Origin: Rheum nobile
Taxonomy: Eukaryota > Streptophyta > Magnoliopsida > Caryophyllales > Polygonaceae
DNA length: 64,000 bases
Direction of reading: 5' to 3'
NCBI GenBank assembly: GCA_027886185.1
Contig: WOAB01000893.1
Coordinates: 2,480,001-2,544,000, forward strand
Shown here: one piece after another, positions 59,033 to 64,000 of the stretch
Layout of the letters: each line of letters starts with the position of its first letter
Position numbering within the stretch: the first letter of the stretch is position 1
Notes under the pieces: model-generated
Seen by the model: the letters and a program-made list of their open reading frames with translations, nothing else
Told to the model about the DNA's origin: nothing
Databases searched by the model: none
Translations under genes and position numbers: made by a program

Positions 59033-60587
59033 TGATAACAGGAATTTTGTCGTTCTAATTCCTACTATGCAAGAAATCCAAACAAAACCTAAAACGCAGT
59101 CTTAGGCAAGTAAGGGTCGATCCACAGGGAAACACAATCTATCGCAGTATGTAAAGTGTATGTCAATTGAAGTAACCAAAGGGGGGGATTTTGTTTGTTT
59201 GTAGAGTAACCAAGCATGCAAAAGTAAGTAAGCAATTAAAGTGCTGAAATCAAGTATGGGGAAGGCACTTAGTCAAACAATATCCACTAATCGAATGACA
59301 AGTTGATCATAGAAACCACTCAAAATCGCATGCAATGGCAATTCCAATTCCTTTTCAAAAGTATCTAATAGCACAACCAGATACTATTAGAACTAACTAA
59401 TTAAACAACCCTGAAACTATCAAGATTCAATTTAACAGTAGCTTTATGGATAGGAATATAGTTGGATACAACCTAGAATAAAACAACCAGTTTTTACCCT
59501 AAGATGCAAATCAATTCTCTTCTGCATAAGATTAGCACAACCAGTTACTAACACGATGCAGTTGCTACTAAGGAATAGATATGCTCAACCAGTAACAATC
59601 TAGACCTAGCAATAGATAAATACCAACAAACCCTAGTTGATCAGACTAGAAATTACCAATATCAATCATAAGATTCAAGCAAGAGAAAAGATAAAAGCCA
59701 AAGCAATAGATTAAAAGTAAGAAACTTACAACTGAATCAAACGAAGAGCTTCAATGTCTGACTAAGCAAGAGAGGCTTAGTCCTTCATAGCAAGGGAAAT
59801 ACATAAGAAATAAAACTAGGGTTCTGAGATAAAAAGATGATGATAAGATTAGATGATAGGCAAAAAGTCTTTTCTCAACCCTTAAATACTAAAGGAAATA
59901 AAGCTAAGTTAACCTAATACGAAATATTAAAACCGTAATAAAAATAATCCAAATAAAACAAATATGGAAAACACGTTCGGCGGGCTTCTGACATCGGCGG
60001 CGGTCGCCGCATCTCCCACGACGATCGCCGTAAATGCGGCGGGCGCCGCAATTAAATGGCGGTCGCCGTAATCACTTCGTAGCCAAGGTCGGTGGAAAGC
60101 CAAATGCGGCGGGCGCCGTAAGGTTCACGGCGGGCGCCGTAATTACGGCGGTCGCCGTCTTTGTACGGCGGTCGCCGTCTTTGTACGGCGGTCGCCGTTC
60201 TTCGGTTCAGCTCCTGCGACACTTCCGTAAAAACGCCATAACTTTTGATTCCCAACTCGGATTGCGCTCTTATTTTGAGGACTTGCAATAGACTTCAAGA
60301 TCTAACTCCTCGAATTGGAATCACTCCATTTGGACATCGGAGCAGAGAGAACGAACCAATTGAATTCAGCATATTGTTCTTCTACTCTTCATTGCACTCC
60401 CTTGGCGCCTACTACTGGTGGCTTCCTCCTCAGTGTCTCATATGATCTCCAAAACCGCTCAAACACCTCCAAAAACACCAACTCCGCCCCCAAACACCAT
60501 ACACATGAATGTGTCTAAATCTACCCGAATGATACCAATAAAACCTCTAATAACTCTTACTTAAGCCCTACAAAGTAGTGCTTATCA
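59033..60587 (-). repeat. 3' LTR (left) of the tRNA-Asp element
   Basis: 1555 bp. On the plus strand it starts TGATAACAGG and ends GTGCTTATCA, so on the sense strand it runs TGATAAGCAC...CCTGTTATCA (TIR TGATAA/TTATCA). It contains a cluster of CGGCGGTCGCCG/GGCGGGCGCCG palindromes at 59976-60205. Confidence 0.92.
59976..60205. repeat. GC-rich palindromic repeat cluster
   Basis: About ten or more copies of CGGCGGTCGCCGT or CGGCGGGCGCCGT, some in tandem 18-bp spacing (TACGGCGGTCGCCGTCTT at 60150-60200). Three to four more lie in the interior at 61797-61888. Each is a near-perfect palindrome in otherwise AT-rich DNA. Confidence 0.9.
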
Positions 60588-62060
60588 AATCACCCCATTC
60601 TTAGACCTTTGCTCGTCCTCGAGTAAACTAATAAAGAGTCTACTCCTCCAATGTAGCATCCAAGGTCTCAGGAAGCATATCCTCCAACTAAGAGTCACCT
60701 AACCCATGCCAAGCTCCTGGCACCAATCTCATTCACAACACATCCACAACTCAACAAGCTTAAGGGCAAGCAGAGTACTTCCCCCAGGCTAAACTCGGAC
60801 ATCCAATAGCGTGAGTAACCTCTAATCCTAGCCTCTATCTATTGCTCCTTATGTCTCCCAGAGTGACCTACCCGACAATCCTTCTTTGTATCCTCTTCTT
60901 ATGACGCCTCGCCAAGAATAATGAGAAATCCTAAAATCACTCTTCTTCTTTTTCACTCGTTTTGCCAAGGCGCCCTTTCGGGTTTTCACCAAGCCACTCA
61001 TTTCATTTTCCAATAGATGTACTCACATGAGCTCACGTCACTCTTGACCTCATATTACCCCAGCCTAATGCTGGTCCAAGCCACCTGCTTATTACCTAGG
61101 CCGCCCTTTCGGGTTTTCGACCTATCCCAGGATTTCAATTTTAGCATTTTTTCAAATTTTTGGCTTTTTTCATTTTATATTCATTTTTCTCCTCAGCAGC
61201 GTAGCAAGTATAAAACTCCACCTCATGCTTAAACATTGCATTGTCCTCAATGTAATGAAAGACAAAAGAATAAAGCACAGGGAAAAAAATAAAATAACTC
61301 ACAACGTTGCCGAGTTGGCTTGGACACTTCCTTGTTGCTGGCGGTGTACTCATGAAAGCTCATGTCCTGGATGTCTGGCATCAACGCCATTATCTTCATC
61401 TACCGTGCAACCATAAGAAACCACTGTAGGGTGTAGTGGTCAATCAAGGGAACGGGGTTGCAAGGCCTTCAAAAATGTGCCCAGATGTCATCGTGGTTGG
61501 GCCCTGGTGTACGTCCTCTCCAGCTGTCGACTGCAGGGCCATCATCGTTGCCAAGTAAAAGTAGGGTGAATGTAATCTTCCGTTAGCAACATGATGCGCA
61601 CCTCTCCGTGAAGAATCTGGACAGCGGGGTAAATGTCTTTTTTTTTTTTTTTTTTTTTTGGACTTTTTCTCCCCGTTTAAGGTCTTTTCGGGGTATCTTA
61701 TTTTCGTCTTTTGCTCACCGTTTAAGGTTTTTTCGGGGCCCATTTTTTTTGATTTTTTTTTTTATTTAAATTTTTTTTTTTTTTACCTGCGAAAATGCGG
61801 CGGTCGCCGTAATTAAACGGCGGTCGTAGCCAACTTGTTTGGCGAGGAATTTGCGGCGGTCGCCGTAAGGGGTGTGGCGGTCACCGTGAACTCCAACTTC
61901 GTTTTTTCACGCTTCATGCAGGTTAGTTCGACACAGAAAGGAAAAACTAAAAGGAAAAACAAAAGAAAAGACTAAGGGAAAGGGAAATAAACTAACTAAC
62001 CTCGGGTTGCCTCCCGAGTAGCGCCTTAGTTAATGTCGTGGCTCGACATAGTACTCAACC
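60588..62060 (-). other. Interior of the tRNA-Asp element: polypurine tract and non-coding spacer
   Basis: The polypurine-like AATGGGGTGATT (60588-60599, minus) abuts the LTR, preceded by CTCGAGGACGAGCAAAGG, the usual end-of-element spacer of such gypsy elements. Poly-T tracts lie at about 61637-61659 and 61747-61782. A duplicated CCGTTTAAGG...TTTTCGGGG word lies at 61672-61738, and GC palindromes at 61797-61888. CTCGGGTTGCCTCCCGAG (61999-62016) can fold on itself. No pol domains. Confidence 0.65.
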
Positions 62061-62063
62061 TCT

Positions 62064-63008
62064 TCAACTCGGGTTGCTCCTATCACTTGAACTCCTGAGG
62101 TCTATATCAGGGGGATGTCTCTTTGTATACTCCCTGTAGAGCTTTTTCCCCATGCTTGTGTACTTCATAATGGTTGGACCGCAGTTCATATCTATGAATG
62201 CACTTGCCATCTTCAGGAACGGTCTACCCAACATCTCAAGGGCTGCATGTATGTCTTGCCCCGTATCCAGCATGTAAAAATCTGTCACCTGAATTAAGGC
62301 CTCCTTCTTGTGCTTCCCCTTTGGTTTCTTCTTTATATTGCTCAGCGCCCTTAAAAACTCTGTGTAGCGAGGGATGCAACTTGCCAGTTCGATCAAGGGA
62401 ATGGTTGCCTCGCAGATACTGAAGGTTTCATATAGCTCTTTGTCGTCCTTCAGCCTTCGAGTATCTTGGAATACCGCATGGAGGGGCGTGACGGGGTGCA
62501 GCGAGACAAGTGGAAAGGAGTTGAGATGCACATACTTATCATAGGCAGCCTCGAGAGGGTCGGGGGCTGCCGGGGCATTTTCGAGAGGAACGAGCGTCAC
62601 AGGATCATTTTCGCGATCGTGGCTCTCCTCCTCTTGGTCGCTGAATTCCTCATGCGGTCTCGGAGTTGTCGACTCCTTTGCTTCAAGTTTACTCACCACT
62701 TGAGAGATCTGACCAACCTGCCTTTCCAAGTTCTGAATGCTAGCTATTGTAGTTTCTTGGAATTGCAATGAACTCTTACTCAACTTAGCAATGTTCTGCA
62801 TTAGCATATTCATCATGTCATCCATAGAAGGTGAAGGATTACCCTGTTGTTGGTTTGGTTCTGGGTAGAACTCCTGGTAGTCATGATCATATGAAGGGTA
62901 TTGCAGGTTCCCATAACTCGAATTGGGGTGATATCCCCACCCTGGAGTATATGCGTAGGAGTATGGGTCATATCGCGGCTCCTGTTGGAATTGGGGAAAT
63001 CTATCCAT
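62064..63008 (-). CDS. gag-protease fusion ORF of the gypsy element (internally deleted)
   Basis: Start taken at 63008 (MDRFPQFQQEPRYDPYSY); the frame is open upstream to 63038. The N-terminal half is Gln/Tyr/Pro-rich. A coiled-coil-like segment follows (SIQNLERQVGQISQVVSKLE), a known marker of Athila/Tat gag C-termini. IPRYTEFLRALSNIKKK then runs into LDTGQDIHAALEMLGRPFLK, whose LGRPFL is the end of the retroviral-type protease. The protease middle is missing, so a clean in-frame deletion joined gag to the protease tail. No reverse transcriptase or integrase follows. It could supply or compete for capsid but not replicate alone. Confidence 0.8.
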   Translation of the reverse strand: MDRFPQFQQEPRYDPYSYAYTPGWGYHPNSSYGNLQYPSYDHDYQEFYPEPNQQQGNPSPSMDDMMNMLMQNIAKLSKSSLQFQETTIASIQNLERQVGQISQVVSKLEAKESTTPRPHEEFSDQEEESHDRENDPVTLVPLENAPAAPDPLEAAYDKYVHLNSFPLVSLHPVTPLHAVFQDTRRLKDDKELYETFSICEATIPLIELASCIPRYTEFLRALSNIKKKPKGKHKKEALIQVTDFYMLDTGQDIHAALEMLGRPFLKMASAFIDMNCGPTIMKYTSMGKKLYREYTKRHPPDIDLRSSSDRSNPS

Positions 63009-63120
63009 CTCTGTAACAAAATCAAAAAGGAAAAACAAAAATCAATAGCACGGGTGTGGACCGTAAGATAGGTCCACACAATAGTTGACACACAAATCAC
63101 ACACAAAATAGATTATTGCT

Positions 63121-63138
63121 TCCCCGGCAACGGCGCCA
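63121..63138 (-). other. Primer binding site (tRNA-Asp)
   Basis: TGGCGCCGTTGCCGGGGA on the minus strand, three bases inside the 5' LTR. It is the complement of the 3' end of plant tRNA-Asp(GTC) including CCA, 18 of 18 positions as I recall that tRNA. Confidence 0.9.
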
Positions 63139-63141
63139 ATT

Positions 63142-64000
63142 TGATAACAGGAATTTTGTCGTTCTAATTCCTACTATGCAAGAAATCCAAACAAAACCTA
63201 AAACGCAGTCTTAGGCAAGTAAGGGTCGATCCACAGGGAAACACAATCTATCGCAGTATGTAAAGTGTATGTCAATTGAAGTAACCAAAGGGGGGGATTT
63301 TGTTTGTTTGTAGAGTAACCAAGCATGCAAAAGTAAGTAAGCAATTAAAGTGCTGAAATCAAGTATGGGGAAGGCACTTAGTCAAACAATATCCACTAAT
63401 CGAATGACAAGTTGATCATAGAAACCACTCAAAATCGCATGCAATGGCAATTCCAATTCCTTTTCAAAAGTATCTAATAGCACAACCAGATACTATTAGA
63501 ACTAACTAATTAAACAATCCTGAAACTATCAAGATTCAATTTAACAGCAGCTTTATGGATAGGAATATAGTTGGATACAACCTAGAATAAAACAACCATT
63601 TTTTACCCTAAGATGCAAATCAATTCTCTTCTGCATAAGATTAGCACAACCAGTTACTAACACGATGCAGTTGCTACTAAGGAATAGATATGCTCAACCA
63701 GTAACAATCTAGACCTAGCAATAGATAAATACCAACAAACCCTAGTTGATCAGACTAGAAATTACCAATATCAATCATAAGATTCAAGCAAGAGAAAAGA
63801 TAAAAGCCAAAGCAATAGATTAAAAGTAAGAAACTTACAACTGAATCAAACGAAGAGCTTCAATGTCTGACTAAGCAAGAGAGGCTTAGTCCTTCATAGC
63901 AAGGGAAATACGTAAGAAATAAAACTAGGGTTCCGAGATAAACAGATGATGATAAGATTAGATGATAGGCAAAAAGTCTTTTCTCAACCCTTAAATACTA
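63142..64000 (-). repeat. 5' LTR (right), truncated by the window edge
   Basis: First 859 bp of the LTR, matching 59033-59891 with about six substitutions. Confidence 0.92.

Larger units (their letters stand above)
59033..64000 (-). mobile_element. Ty3/gypsy LTR retrotransposon, tRNA-Asp primed, non-autonomous (right end off window)
   Basis: The left LTR is 59033-60587. The right LTR starts at 63142 and continues past 64000. The interior is only 2.55 kb, with a gag-like ORF and a primer site for tRNA-Asp, a feature of Athila/Tat-type gypsy elements. Over the 859 bp visible in both LTRs I count about six substitutions, so the insertion is recent. Confidence 0.9.

Overview
The window is plant nuclear DNA, most likely from a eudicot. 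It has a multi-exon gene with GT-AG introns, AT-rich intergenic DNA, teloboxes and TGGGCC-type promoter elements. It also carries a dense nest of plant transposons: MULE, hAT, Stowaway and PIF/Harbinger MITEs, L1 LINEs, Ty3/gypsy LTR elements and a Helitron. No species can be named from the sequence alone. All gene calls come from reading the sequence; no database search was run.

Layout. 1-1.5 kb: broken MULE/FAR1-like transposase (minus). 2.65-7.2 kb: the one clearly intact host gene, a nucleobase-ascorbate transporter (NAT2-like, minus, 14 coding exons, 518 aa predicted). 7.9-9.1 kb: non-autonomous Mutator-like element with long TIRs. 9.8-10.2 kb: an orphan last exon. 10.5-11.8 kb: dispersed short repeats and a tRNA-like SINE head. 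12.3-19.2 kb: LINE 3' ends, a hAT MITE, an LTR-retrotransposon remnant and a chimeric retroposon, several with target-site duplications (TSDs). 19.55-22.43 kb: AT-rich tandem array. 22.54-29.68 kb: a Stowaway MITE split by a 6.9-kb L1 LINE. 29.75-56.04 kb: a 26.3-kb Helitron with recognisable 5' (TCTACTATA) and 3' (hairpin plus CTAG) ends. It carries Rep/helicase and RPA-like genes, a possible spliced cargo unit, and a 7.7-kb Ty3/gypsy LTR element inserted in an RPA exon. 56.6-57.0 kb: PIF/Harbinger MITE. 57.7-59.0 kb: minisatellites. 59.03 kb to the end: a Ty3/gypsy element with a tRNA-Asp primer site and a deletion-fused gag/protease ORF; its right LTR runs off the window.

The most interesting object is the Helitron. 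Its N-terminal Rep/helicase region contains in-phase duplicated 72-nt exons. It also holds an RPA gene on the same strand, a possible plus-strand spliced cargo unit driven by telobox promoters, and a near-perfect 27-bp-arm hairpin. Rep/helicase and RPA are now broken by stops, frameshifts and the LTR-element insertion, so the element looks recently autonomous but is now dead or dependent on another copy.
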